A DNA stretch of 64,000 bases from Prostheceraeus crozeri (Eukaryota > Platyhelminthes > Polycladida > Euryleptidae), in the NCBI GenBank assembly GCA_907163375.1, contig CAJQUW010005269.1, positions 24,048-88,047 of the forward strand, in the 5' to 3' direction. Position numbers and translations under genes: made by a program. Below are positions 22,745-32,930 of the stretch, in pieces. The first letter of the stretch is position 1. Each line of letters opens with the position of its first letter. The notes beneath the pieces are model-generated. The model had not been told where the DNA came from and searched no databases. It saw only the letters and a list, made by a program, of their open reading frames with translations.

Positions 22745-23870
22745 GCCATCACGTCCTACCACTCCTAAAAAGTAGCAAATCTTGGATGTGTTAATAAAAA
22801 GCAAAATTGAAGCACTGAACTTTATAAAACTGCAATAACAACAATTTGTCTGGTGCGAACATCTTGCTTGTGCATTTCAAATTTCATTTTACACGTCCGT
22901 TATTCATAGCAACTGCCCTGGCTACATGTAAATCGAATTCAGATTAGAACAATGTACAATTTATAAGTTTTACTTGTAGTTTTACTCAAAAAATAATTTG
23001 TAATTGTTGCATGATGTAAAACAAATCTTACAGCAGTGTACAACAGCCTCTAATACTCATGCAAATAGACATGCATTGCACACATGCATTTCACACATGC
23101 ACTTATATCAGTAATTTTTTCTTTAGTTGGCCCATTTTGCTCTGTTAAACGACTATCTTGCTTATGTGTGTATGCTCAACAGTTCATATCGTCATGAAAT
23201 ATGTCACCAAATGTGGCATGCTTTGAAACACTCGTATCGCACAATCCCACACGGCATTTGTAGCATTTTGTTCGTGAAAGACATTGAGCCAAGGCGCAGT
23301 AGCTGATTTGGTGTGACTATCCAATGGTTTATAGCTTTGCCATCGTTGCGCATTGCCACCAATAAATTCTGACATCCGGCTTCTCCAATGCAATTATTTT
23401 TTATATTTTTTAGAGTTTATAATCGTCTTTCTCATCTATACCATGATCGTTAACTTCAGTGGTCGCCAGATGTTGCTATTCTGAAATAAAAGAGAATTAT
23501 TGAAAATAGCACCGTTTATTTTTCAAAATCATGCTTATCCTGCATCACAAGAGACGAAAATAATCAAGTGTTGTGTCTTCAAAAAGTTAACATGCTGGTT
23601 TACACTAGGTGCAGAAAGTTATCGTGATAGCAACCAAGAAGCTTCTTAAGCAAATAGTGGTGCAAGTGTGGTCAGAGTGTGTCCATCGTTTTCAAACAGT
23701 TGGTAGGCCTACTGAGACGGATCCTGATCTCACATGTCGTTCACTTCCTACAATACTTTGCACAAAATTTGCATAATGCAAGATAATAGAAGAGCCAAAC
23801 AAACTGATAGTTTACAATTTTGCTGTTAAACAAGTGTCACTACAGGGCATTCGATAGACATGTTCATATT
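22745..23870. other. Interior of the piggyBac-like shell, nothing recognised
   Basis: Non-coding AT-rich DNA between the mariner-like element and the putative transposase N-terminus relic. Short chance frames only. Confidence 0.4.
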
Positions 23871-23879
23871 TGTAGGTAC

Positions 23880-24070
23880 ATGTACAAATTTGGCATAGTA
23901 CTTGATATATCATCGTCAAGGCCACCTTCGTCCTCCTTACCATTGTCTCTGCACTGTCTTCATCATCTCATAACGGAGGCTGTATCATAATGTCATCCTC
24001 TTCATTGCTGATTAGATCATACAGCGCATGAATCGCTGAGGTTTCTTATCCGAAAGATATGCTTATTCTG
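23880..24070 (-). pseudogene. Possible N-terminal remnant of a piggyBac transposase
   Basis: Reading the - strand: SAIHALYDLISNEEDDIMIQ, then PPL, a stop, then DDEDSAETMVRRTKVA. Acidic, low-complexity N-termini of this type are usual in piggyBac transposases, and the position (just inside the right TIR, on the strand running into the element) fits. Sequence alone cannot prove it. Confidence 0.3.
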
Positions 24071-24470
24071 ACATTCACAGTAGCGGATTACGCGATGGCA
24101 TATTCCAGTACGTATTGCTGCATTGCCACTGAACTAAATCGAATTTGATTATCAGACTGGTGCACAGGGTTAGAAAATACGCCAAATGAAACATTCATGG
24201 ACACGAAAAGATTATGAAAGTTCAAAATTGAATATTTTGCTCAACTTACCAAAACGAAGAATTTCGTCGCGCCATTTTGAAAACAATTTGAATTTCCCGC
24301 CAAATGGACGAAATTGAAAAAGTCATTTCACATCACAAATCTTGAACATAGTTATAAGTTATGTTTTGTCAAAAAGAAATGATCCGAAAAACGAGTTTTC
24401 ACGGCTAAAACAAAGCATAAATGGAGGCAAATTACCTGGCATATATATGCCACCGCGTTTAATGGGTTAA

Positions 24471-25990
24471 TACTGCGTTATAAGTAGTACAATATTGACA
24501 TTTAGAAATCAAGTTTACAATGTTGAATTCGATTCTGTTGCGTGTAAGTCAAAGATTTTTTATATAAGTAATACGCTCACATAAATAAATGTAAAGCACT
24601 AAATAGTTTCGAAATTAAGATTGTAATAAGTCCGAGATGATAATGTTTATAAAATTCATACAGCAAAATGAATTGATGCTTATTACAGGCACATGCTTAC
24701 AGAGCATATATCGCGAATTCCAATATTCTCAGTCAGTGAATATTTGGGTAGAGGCGACTTTAATATCACTTGACTTAGAAATAAATGCAAACTACGAGTA
24801 AAATAAATGGAAAATATATAATAATATATACCGAGATCGCAGGCTGTTTAGTTTCTGACACCCGTAAGACGAGCTGATCGTTGCAAACGCTAAGACTTCA
24901 TTCATCCACGCTGAATTTACGAACCTTTTTTATTATTCATGTCATTTTTCCTTTTTTTCAATTTTCTTAATGATTTTTTTCAATGATATTTTCGTGCATT
25001 ATTCTGGTAATAAAGATTTTCATTCAACTATAAATAAACACGCATATGTAGGCCTATGTATATAATCCTCTACGAATATATTCAGTAATCTACTACTGCT
25101 GAGAGCATCTATAAGTAGCATTCAAAAGTAAGCTTTATATGAGAAGTTCTAATAAAATTAGGACTATTGCTTATTGTCTGGTAGCAAATCATTATTTCTG
25201 CGGAATCTTGACGAAAGAAATAAGATATTAACCAGTAAAATGATACGGTAGTCGCATTAAGGTTTGATGGCAAGTGATGGCAAGCCATGAAAGTCAAACC
25301 ATCTGCATTTGAGAAGAAATGTTGGTTGGTTTTGATGAACTATATTTCAACTGGCACCAGATTCACAGATTTGTTTTACAATTTGTTTTACAGTGCTTGT
25401 TAATAAAATGCATTGCACGATCCAATCGATTGAGCTGTTGAAACTTTTGAAGGAACTCAATATCTAAAAAACTTAAATAATGTGCTTGTAGTGCTTACAC
25501 GAACAGGATGAACAGTTTATACGTGTTCCCAGATTTTTGCTGATCTGCTGAGTAAGGAATGTAGTCGATCACTGTGAATAGTTGGATGCCAATCTCCCTG
25601 TGATTGGCAGATTAAAAACAACATGCGAAAACATATTTTGGTGTTCATCTTTGTATGTGGTGCTTTTGCTTGGTAGTGAGCGTTGTAACCACACACTTAG
25701 ATTTACATGCGCGTGTGTCTTTGGTTTCAAGAATGAATGTATCGTACCTGTCTTCAACTTCAAAATGGCACATCAGAGAATTAGACAACTTGCTCCATCT
25801 CGAATGGACTATTTGTGTATCGCTTGCTATTGGAAATGGCAAACAATAAGCTGTCAGCAAAGGACAACAGAGCCAGAGAGAGATGCATGCGTGCTGTGAT
25901 ATCACTTCGCACACACCAAAACACACATCGATGCCTGGCTATCATTCAGTGTATGCAGTGAGGAATGCTGAGAAGAAGATGGTGGAATCA
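24471..25990. other. Intergenic, nothing recognised
   Basis: AT-rich. Frames of up to 105 codons at 25582-25926 overlap one another on both strands with no family-like motif, so I treat them as chance. The word agagaattagacaa near 25772 could be a degraded end of the MITE family E fragment that follows. Confidence 0.4.
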
Positions 25991-25994
25991 TCAG

Positions 25995-26255
25995 GTGAAG
26001 TAATTTTCGTACGCCTGCTACTTTTTTAAATAATGATCGGAAGGGCCAACATTATGGAAAACTTGTGTCCCATGATCTGAATTCTTCGAATCTGAAGGAA
26101 TTTTGGCAATCGAAGCATTTTGCTTGAACTCACATTAATCCGCAAGGGACGCACGACTTTTTTTCCTATCTCTGTAAGGTATTAGGATTTTAGCTTTCCC
26201 TACTCACAAAACTCCAGCATGTGCCATCGTTTTGAATTATTCAGCACTTCTACAC
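25995..26255 (+). mobile_element. hAT-type MITE family E, copy 3 (fragment)
   Basis: Matches the right two thirds of the copy at 2444-2965: cgcctgct..., tgatctgaattcttcgaatc, cgcacgact, cctatctctgtaaggtatta and the passage catgtgccatcgttttgaat. It lacks the CTAATTCTGTG terminus and is the most diverged copy. Confidence 0.65.
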
Positions 26256-26261
26256 ATTTTC

Positions 26262-26370
26262 TATGCAAATTCAGATCTTTCCAAATCGAATTCAGATCTT
26301 TTCAAATAAATTTCAGACATTTCCAGATGGATTTCAGATTATTTCAATTGAATTTCAGATATCCATCAGA
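26262..26370 (+). repeat. Degenerate 21-bp tandem repeat
   Basis: About five units built on aatttcagat followed by a variable half (attcagatctttccaaatcg, attcagatcttttcaaataa, tttcagacatttccagatgg, tttcagattatttcaattga). The complementary motif recurs at 29245-29330 in the opposite orientation. Confidence 0.55.
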
Positions 26371-26399
26371 AGCTCAACTTTGAAGATATCTGAAATCGA

Positions 26400-26840
26400 C
26401 CGTTAAAATACAGAACAACGTATTCCGAACTACGCTGTTTTGCCTTTTATGGGTTCATTTGAATGGTCAGGATGTGAAGCATCATATCCCACAGGTTAGA
26501 TTTGGTCAACTTTTTTTACTAAAATCATGAGTAGCGATTATCTTCATGAATGTAATGACACTTAAACACTTTGCGTGAAACGCATTTTGCGTTTGACAGA
26601 AGTTTATGTTTTTAAATAACAAATCAACGCACTTCGAAAAACGTGATTAAATTTCTGAAACTTTAAAAGGCAAAACAACGTAGTATCAAATACATGATTT
26701 TCCAGTGAATGAATTGTCATGCTTTAAAAGGCAAAGTAACGTATAACGAAATAAGTGACTTTTTAGGGAAATAATTTTCATATTTTGAAGAGCAAAATAG
26801 CGTTCACGTATTATAAATTACATGCCTCAAATGAAAGAAG
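26400..26840 (+). repeat. Degenerate ~66-bp tandem repeat
   Basis: The phrase aaaggcaaaacaacgta and variants (aaaggcaaagtaacgtat, agagcaaaatagcgtt) recur at roughly 66-bp spacing around 26657, 26725 and 26788, with a weaker start near 26405. No coding content. Confidence 0.45.
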
Positions 26841-26965
26841 TTTTACTTTTTAGCCTGCTACTAAGATAACAATAAATGACTTAGATATCGAGTATCGAGG
26901 TCTGTATTAATTTGTTTTATCTCGAAACACGTTCTGCCTTTGAAGAATGTGTCACAATTCCAGCA

Positions 26966-27789
26966 TATACAGACCGTTTCATAAATAATTGCACAAAAAA
27001 GTTAACCTATTTCAAATGCAATTTTCGTGTTGAAGTCCTGTTTCAATTTTAATAAACGATATACCATATGAAACCTTATGTTCCACAAATTATTTTAACA
27101 TTTTACTTTCTTAAGTGGTCAGTTGTGGTCAGTAGGACTTCTGACAGAAAATTGAGCGTTTTGTTTGATGCAGGATTTTAACATGAAGACGACAGAATTT
27201 TTTAATGAAAACTGACAGACTGTGTGAGCTGTCACTCAGCTTCATCATGATGTAAAGATTTCAAGATTCGTTGAATGTACAATAAGATACAGTATGACAG
27301 ATGATGATATCATTTATCAGATGATATATTTTTTCGAATTTCGACAACATTTGGTGCAGTCTTGCTCAATTAACTTGCTTGATTTTTCGCTAACTTTCGC
27401 GTTAAAAATGTTTTTAACGGTCACGTTTTACCGAAAAAATGCTACTAAAAAAGTCTGACGCGATTTTTGATTGGTGAAAGTGCTCAGTTTCAATAAACTT
27501 TATGGTATGTGAAAGGATGTGTTTAGTGCTTTGATTTGGCAGAGCGTTGTGTCCGGTCACTTGTGGTCCGCAGAATTAAAAGTATGAATTTTTGGTCAAT
27601 TCATTCACCGATGCCTACAGACGAAACTGCGCAAAACAGAAGATTAGAATTATCATTATTGAATCAGGCTTGTGTTCAGCTTTCAGATGATATATTTTTT
27701 CGAATTTCGACAACATTTGGTGCAGTCTTGCTCAATTAACTTGCTTGATTTTCGCTAACTTTCGCGTTAAAAATGTTTTTAACGGTCAC
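26966..27789 (+). repeat. Dispersed repeat family R1, copy B (with internal duplication)
   Basis: The most complete R1 copy: it starts cagaccgtttcataaataat and ends aaaaatgtttttaacggtcac. A 106-bp segment (27318-27424) is repeated almost exactly at 27684-27789, so the copy contains its own end twice. The first occurrence interrupts sequence that is contiguous in copy A (there cggtaaaac joins gtatttgtactg directly). Confidence 0.7.
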
Positions 27790-27919
27790 TCGTTGTGCGT
27801 CGATACGGGAGGTTCATTTCAAAATAAGTAATTTCCAAATAATTGAAAAGAAAGAAGTCACTCCCTTCTATTTACGACTTTTTATTCCAATAAGTTAAAA
27901 ATAAGCACCCGAGTCGACG

Positions 27920-27945
27920 CGTTTCGTCCGAAGACAGTCTGAAGG
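27920..27945 (-). ncRNA. Degenerate hammerhead-ribozyme-like motif
   Basis: On the - strand: CTTCAGACT, then the hairpin GTC-TTCG-GAC, then GAAACG. Stem II with a UUCG-type tetraloop and the GAAA box are intact, while the CUGANGA box is changed. Located in the 3' tail of the Penelope-like element, as at 4912-4944. Confidence 0.45.
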
Positions 27946-28070
27946 GTGGCGTACAAATGTGGAAGGATTCTTAAATACTGATTAGGCATAGTTGTGGCAA
28001 CTCATTAAACTTGTTCATGACGTCTATTAAGTTTTGACATTTTCATCGCTATGAAGCGTTTCTAGTTGTG

Positions 28071-28880
28071 CTAGCTAGTTGTGCTAGCCATTCTAGTTGT
28101 AATGGCATTAAATTGTTGAATAAGGATCTCACAACTAAAGTCAGTTATTTCCATCTCTCTACCAGCATGAAATTTTAGATGATGCTCGCTCAAAGCACTT
28201 CTGGAATCTCTGTTGCGAATACTACGTTCGTGTTCTTGATAGCGCAACTTGAAAGGTCGACAACTTTGTCCAACATAGAGGTCATTGCACCAAAAGCAAT
28301 TAAAACAATAAACTAGATATCTGCTTTTGCAGTTGTATTTAGGACCAATGGCGCTACACACATTACAATTGCATTCTTCTTTGGGTTTGCTTTTATTAAT
28401 TGAAATAATTTTTCTCCCTGGTTTAGTTGAAAACGTTACCGGAATGTCATATTTAACTTTCAACTTATTTAATTTTCTCAAATGACAATCACTAACGAAA
28501 TCGAGTGATAAGTGGACGTTGTCTGCTTTGATAGATGGCATTTTATTGTATTTATTTTTATTCGTTTTAACATATTTATGATTAAACCTAAATCCGTTGC
28601 TGTTTATTCGATCACTCATAGTGCTCATAGAGTCATAAGCTATGTCTGCATCAGAACTGCGATCATTAATGTATTTTATACTATTTTTGAGAAAATTATT
28701 TTTTGCTTTATTTGAAAGCCAACTACCTCTATGTAGAGTTATGCCTGAATGACATGTCTTACTAAACCATTTGTATTTAAGGTTGCCATTCACTGATATG
28801 CTTAGGTTTATTAACACGTTTGATCGATTTTTTGCTATCTTTCGCGTTGAAAATGTGTTTGAACGGTCAACTGCACACAA
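28071..28880 (-). pseudogene. Penelope-like RT tail plus GIY-YIG endonuclease
   Basis: A 269-codon open frame. About residues 25-95 (LINLSISVNGNLKYKWFSKT, HSGITLHRGSWLSNKAKNNF, YINDRSS, SNGFRF) match the thumb and C-terminal end of Penelope-like RTs. About residues 115-165 form the connector. CNCNVCSAIGPKYNC is a zinc-finger-like cysteine cluster. LVYCFNCFWCNDLYVGQSCR plus PFKLRYQEHERSIRNRD is the GIY-YIG core (YVGQ, R, EHE), followed by the ALSEHHLKFH helix. The first ~20 residues derive from flanking repeat DNA, so the ATG is not the native start. The last residues also leave the family pattern. The frame is open for its whole length but lacks the RT catalytic core, so it is a truncated copy. 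Confidence 0.7.
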
Positions 28881-29060
28881 CTTAATAACTTTTGCTGTAT
28901 TAACGCTGCTGCTTTCGAGTTTGGGTTTAAAAGAATGCTGGTGTCATCAGCTCCAAGAATATGTAAGTTGTATCACGATCTGCCCATCCGTTCACTGGCA
29001 AACTTCAAATTCGTATTGTTCCCACATCCAACCATTCGGTGAGTCATCATTTCTCTCGGT
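28806..29060 (+). repeat. Dispersed repeat family R2, copy 2
   Basis: Inverted relative to 15139-15335. Landmarks are the passages cacacaacttaataactttt, catcagctccaagaatatgt and gttcactggcaaacttc. Its first 60 bp also resemble 27377-27424 and 27743-27789, tying R1 copy B to this family. Confidence 0.6.
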
Positions 29061-29079
29061 GGAGGTCAGGATTTCGAAT

Positions 29080-29330
29080 CCTTGATCTGCGCGCACACAA
29101 AGACTTGGCGTCAGACTGAGACTCGCCACCTGTTCACAAGCAATAGCAATCTCTTCACGTCGCAGTTGCTGCGCCCGATAAGTGAATCGACAAGACTTTT
29201 AGCAACTCATTCAATGATGACAGGAAACGGGGCAGTGCAGAAACTGCAGAAATTCAATTGAAGAAATCTGAAATCCATCAGGAAATGTCTGAAATTGATT
29301 TGGAATTAATTGAAATTGATTGTGTAAAGC
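29080..29330 (+). repeat. Dispersed repeat family K, copy 2, and inverted 21-bp motifs
   Basis: The phrase around cctgttcacaagcaatagca and cttcacgtcgcagttgctg is shared with 61230-61340 and with the - strand of 14440-14600. From 29245 the words gaaatctgaaatccatcagg and gaaatgtctgaaattgat are the inverted form of the 21-bp repeat at 26262-26370. Confidence 0.5.
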
Positions 29331-29930
29331 TTCAAATCACTACAATAATCGAGCACGAAGACACTATGAGGTTCGAATGAATCGTCAGAGCATTGTCAGT
29401 GTTTAGATATCTAACCGCAGTCTGATTTCTTTCATGCGAGTCCTGAACTCTCTTCCACCTTCTGCATTATGGGCAAATCCATTTTAGATAACAGCATTTT
29501 CGGCAATTTTTACTTTTTCAACTTTGCAACTTCGTTTCTTTGAAAATCTGCAATTTTTCATGCTCAACTTGAAATCATAGAGGCGACCACACCAAATGAA
29601 TATTTGTACAACTTATTGTTTATGCTATATTTTGCTGCTTTCCGATGCACCTTGGCCCCTTTTGTGAGATTTTGAAAATGGTAAATATTGTTTCATCAAA
29701 AACATTTCGCATGTATAATCACATCATGTTTCTTGATAATTCCCTGAGTTTCCTCAAAATCCGGATAAAAAAATCTGATTTAAGTAATAAATTGAAATTT
29801 TGAGACAGATCAAGGACGTCTGGTCGAGAGATTACTGGACATTTTGTAAAATTCACAATTGCTAAATTGTGATAATCCATAGTTGACTTTTTTCCTTCGA
29901 TGCAATAACTAGACAGACAAATGATGAATA
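29331..29930. other. Intergenic, nothing recognised
   Basis: AT-rich, no credible reading frame or repeat. Confidence 0.45.
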
Positions 29931-29938
29931 GTAGCAAG

Positions 29939-30637
29939 CAGGGATCCGGAGTCCTATCATTTTGATAGGACTCCGACTCCGGGTGGCAAGTATATAAGCT
30001 TAGTTTTTTTGAAAATTAACTGGTAGCCTACATCATAGATCATTATAGGCTTACCTGAAACGATATTTTTATTGATCATTGCATCAATTATCAATCATTT
30101 TCGATGAAGGTTGATCAAATGTCGCTCTAAGTTGGATGCATGCGACTCTTCTCCTCCCATCTTCTTGATGTGTGCTTCACACGGTTTTTCTCCAGTTTCT
30201 ATCAGGCATGAAAATCCCCATCCTTCTCCAAAAAATATGAGTGCACTTTCGATTTTAATATCCGCTTTAGAGGAGCCATCACATACGATTAACGTATGGG
30301 TAAGAGGCAATGTTCTCAAACAAACTACATAGTATTTCATTTTTGTCTCTGATGTGATCTTTGGTGCGTAGGTGTGATCGAGGCTAGGAAGGCTTGTCTT
30401 CTCTACTAAATCACCGAGTGAAAAGACAATCCTTTTCTCATTATCATGGTTCATTCCCTCAACTATTGCAAGCTTTGCATGCACTGCTGTCTCTGTACTT
30501 TTGTCTGACGGAGAAAGTTGATATCAAGACAATGACAGCTATGCACGAGAATAAATGATTTGCTTGTATTATATTATGTTGGGTCTCCGACTCCAGCAAA
30601 AATGATAGAACTCCCGGACTCCGACTCCACATCCCTG
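29939..30637 (-). mobile_element. hAT-type element, internally deleted (699 bp)
   Basis: Starts CAGGGATCCGGAGTCC (29939) and ends GACTCCACATCCCTG (30637). It is flanked by 8-bp repeats GTAGCAAG (29931-29938) and GTGGCAAG (30638-30645), one mismatch. CAGGG-type ends with 8-bp duplications are a hAT signature. The left end contains a perfect 13-bp hairpin CGGAGTCCTATCA/TGATAGGACTCCG (29947-29975) with a TTT loop, and a second GTGGCAAG follows it at 29983-29990. The interior encodes only an N-terminal, zinc-finger-like fragment (30484-30095, -), so it is a deletion derivative. Confidence 0.75.
30095..30484 (-). pseudogene. hAT-type transposase N-terminal fragment with BED-like finger
   Basis: A 129-codon frame inside the 699-bp hAT element. 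The C-terminal part reads GEGWGFSCLIETGEKPCEAH, then IKKMGGEESHASNLERHLIN and LHRK: a Cys/His pattern ending in SNLxRHLxxxH that resembles BED-type DNA-binding fingers of hAT transposases. The spacing of the first ligands (CEAH rather than CxxC) is unusual. There is no dimerisation or catalytic domain. The ATG at 30484 may not be native. Confidence 0.5.
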
Positions 30638-30639
30638 GT

Positions 30640-30775
30640 GGCAAGGTTGGGCCTTGGGTTCAGTCTTGGGTTTCGGGTAGTCTTGTGGGGGTCCTCAAGA
30701 ATCTTGGGGTGCGGACCCAAGAGTTTGGGTAACCCCTAAGAGTGAGAACCCAAGAGTAAAGAAATTGACCATGAA
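30640..30775. repeat. Short inverted-repeat-rich segment (cttgggttc / gaacccaag)
   Basis: Contains ccttgggttcagtcttgggt near 30652 and the complementary gaacccaag near 30748, with cttggggtgcggacccaag in between. It could fold into a branched hairpin. It may be a small MITE remnant; class not known. Confidence 0.4.
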
Positions 30776-31228
30776 TGATCATCTGCGGTTTTCTTGGAAA
30801 AATTCTGCTTAAGTATATGACCACATCATGTCATAGCAAGTCATCTACATGTAAGCTTGTACATGTAGATATGTAACATACTTCAACCACACGACAAATG
30901 ATAAAACTGTACGTGACACTTAAGAATTTGATTTTCGTATTCAGCGTTTCAAGATCTACAGGTCCATGATATTAAGCCCTTTCTGCGCGAATTTAGGAAG
31001 AAAGTGTCAGTAGCTCCCGGACTACGTGGTTATCTTGTATGACACAGCCGCGACCTGTTGATGTCATTTTAAGAAAACGTGTCAATAGCACACAGTAGTC
31101 AGTTTTGATACTCATCACAATAGATGTGAACAGGAGGAATTCCCGAACAAAGCGGTCAACTCGTCAGCTTAACCGGGAACGGATGGAGCGATCATGACCC
31201 AATTGTATAGAGGAAAGAAGATCAGAAA
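30776..31228. other. Intergenic, nothing recognised
   Basis: No coding or repeat structure that I can support. Confidence 0.4.
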
Positions 31229-31612
31229 ATGACACCGACAACCTTTCACTGTTTTGACTGTTTTTTTCACTGTTTTCAATCTAGTAGTGACGGTCTTCGA
31301 ACCTCAATATATCATAAAGTGGAAGATTTTGATTTCCCTGTTGTTCTGTTGACATTTCCAGACAGTGCAATACCTTATAACATGGGAATTAATGTATTTG
31401 CCGGCCAGGTTTTACGTTATTGTCGCATCTGCTCACATCTTGAAGATCTAATTAAACGAATTAATATGACACTTTTTGTGATGAGCAGCAGAGGATATTG
31501 TAAGTCTAAAATGAAGGCATGTACTGAGAAAATCCTAACCGGTCATAACAATTTTCTAGTCAAGTTTGGATATTTCTCAGCCAGGCAGCTGACATCGCAG
31601 TGCGCATTTTAA
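31229..31612 (+). pseudogene. Naiad-type RT C-terminal fragment
   Basis: From about codon 17 the frame matches the thumb/C-terminal region of Naiad-like Penelope elements: DGLRTSIYHKVEDFDFPVVL, LTFPDSAIPYN, VFAGQVLRYCRICSHLEDLI, KRI, then RGYCKSKM and ILTGHNNFLVKFGY near the end. The equivalent region of the 10-13 kb element reads DGVHSSVYHKVDDFPFEVVL, so the two are related copies. The N-terminal two thirds of the RT are missing. The frame is open to a TAA at 31610-31612, which may be the native stop. Confidence 0.7.
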
Positions 31613-32700
31613 ACAATATAATTAACACTGTTTTCTAAACATTTTTTTTTTTATTGGTTATACCATTTCAGTATTTCACACATATATTTTAGTTTGTTTT
31701 GGATGTATCCGTCTTTTGCGGTTGTTTTGTTTTTGTTTTTACTATTACTATCAGTATTACTTATTATTACACATATCATTACTGTATTGATTTTAGAATG
31801 CCAGCCGCATATAAGTTTATGCGGGGCCCCGCCCGCCTGGGCTTGAGCGTTCAGGTAGAGGGGCCGAAACGCAACCAGGCGGGTACCTGCTGACGACTGG
31901 CTATTGTTTTATTTGTTTTAACGTTTGTTCTTTTTTTTTTATCGCTAACTACCCTAGTGTGATGAATGGAATGTGTCGGTTACTGGTCTCCATGGGGTTG
32001 ACATGGTGATTACTAAGTGTCTATTTATATATAAGTTCCTAATCAATCGAGCCTGAAACTTTGACCAAGGAGATCACTTGTTAAGCGGCCTTGTACGATC
32101 TCGTACACTTAAGGGTGAAGTCCAGCCCGTATAGCGCTATGTTATGGACCCCCGGGTAGGTCCGCCCGGCACGCAATCAGATCCGTCAAGTCTTTGTGCT
32201 TAAAGACCTTCATGCATTCATGCATTTGTCGAGGATCACAAGTCAGAGGACCATTAGGGGTAAGGTCCAGCCCCGCTTTAGAAGCGCTGAGTGAAAAATG
32301 GACTAGTGGGAAGGTCCTCCACACCGATCTCGTCAAGTTTGGCTCTAAAATGTAGTCCTAGGATAGTCAAAAGTTTGACGCGCCTTGAACGTTTAATGTC
32401 TGCCGGTGGGAACGCACCACCTGTCCTCTTAAGGACAAACCTTAAGTCTTATTAACTATAAGTTTATTAAAATTATGAAACATGTAGACATCGTTATGGG
32501 AATGTCCCAGCTTCAATTGCTAACACAGTAAGTCTGCAGATGCTGGTGGTTTATGACCCCGCTACTGGACCTCTGCTGGCAGGCGAAAGCCTCACATTCT
32601 TATAGCGGTTTATTAATGACATCGGTAGTTGTGTTAGGTCTAAGTACCAATTAGATAGCAAGGATCTAAAGTCCAACCTCTGAAAGGATTCCTTGCTTAG
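31613..32700 (+). repeat. Naiad 3' tail / inter-unit region with hairpins and a 145-bp tandem pair
   Basis: After the RT stop comes a T-rich stretch, then hairpins CCGCATA/TTATGCGG (31805-31824) and CCCGCCTGG/CCAGGCGGG (31832-31840 and 31875-31883) around a GCCGAAACGC word. Between about 32097 and 32345 two related ~145-bp units follow (each with a gtccagcc block and a gatc..gtcaagt block). The region joins the end of one Naiad-like coding region to the start of another (32724-32927), so it plausibly contains the terminal repeat between head-to-tail units. Confidence 0.45.
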
Positions 32701-32723
32701 TATGGGGTCCTGGCATTTGAAAT

Positions 32724-32930
32724 ATGGATATAATGCAAGCTAAAGTGTATGACGTTAATGCGAAGGAGTGGATAGCGCCCTCCACATGCGTCAGTAGTGT
32801 TGATGTCTGTGGCAGCAAAAGATGCCTATGTTGTAAATCTCTTGACACTAATACTACTTTTAAGTATGTCCCAGCTTCATTTGTGATAAATTATATGAAG
32901 GAAAGAAATCAGCGGCCAGTTAATTAACAA
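32724..32930 (+). pseudogene. Naiad-type N-terminal cysteine-rich fragment
   Basis: A 67-codon frame with VCGSKRCLCCKSLDTNTTFK followed by YVPASFVINYM. The RClCCxxL...F pattern is the cysteine motif that precedes the GIY-YIG domain in N-terminal-nuclease Penelope elements. The nuclease itself does not follow, so this is a 3'-truncated head. It lies on the same strand, and downstream of, the RT tail at 31229-31612. Confidence 0.5.

Larger units (their letters stand above)
19760..24466 (-). mobile_element. Decayed piggyBac-like shell with nested insertions
   Basis: The ends are perfect 13-bp inverted repeats CCCATTAAACGCG (19760-19772) and CGCGTTTAATGGG (24454-24466). They are flanked by TTTA (19756-19759) and TTAA (24467-24470), so the TTAA target duplication of piggyBac elements carries one change. 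A subterminal palindrome ggcatatatatgcc lies inside the right end. Near that end the - strand reads ALYDLISNEEDDIMIQPP then DDEDSAET (about 24040-23930), an acidic stretch like the N-terminus of piggyBac transposases. The interior holds a SINE array (19908-20898) and a mariner-like element (20965-22727) that inserted later. No DDD core remains. Confidence 0.55.
27790..28880 (-). mobile_element. Penelope-like element, 5'-truncated, C-terminal GIY-YIG type
   Basis: A - strand fragment comprising the end of the RT, the GIY-YIG endonuclease and a 3' tail with a hammerhead-like motif (27920-27945) about 125 bp after the coding end. It sits between two related ~47-bp sequences (27743-27789 and 28822-28869) that are about 80-85% similar. 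These could be an old target duplication or parts of a pre-existing repeat. No upstream RT palm or finger region is present. Confidence 0.7.

Noticed and set aside
25582-25926. 105- and 93-codon overlapping frames on opposite strands
   Set aside because: Mutually overlapping, no recognisable motif, no splice or promoter signals.
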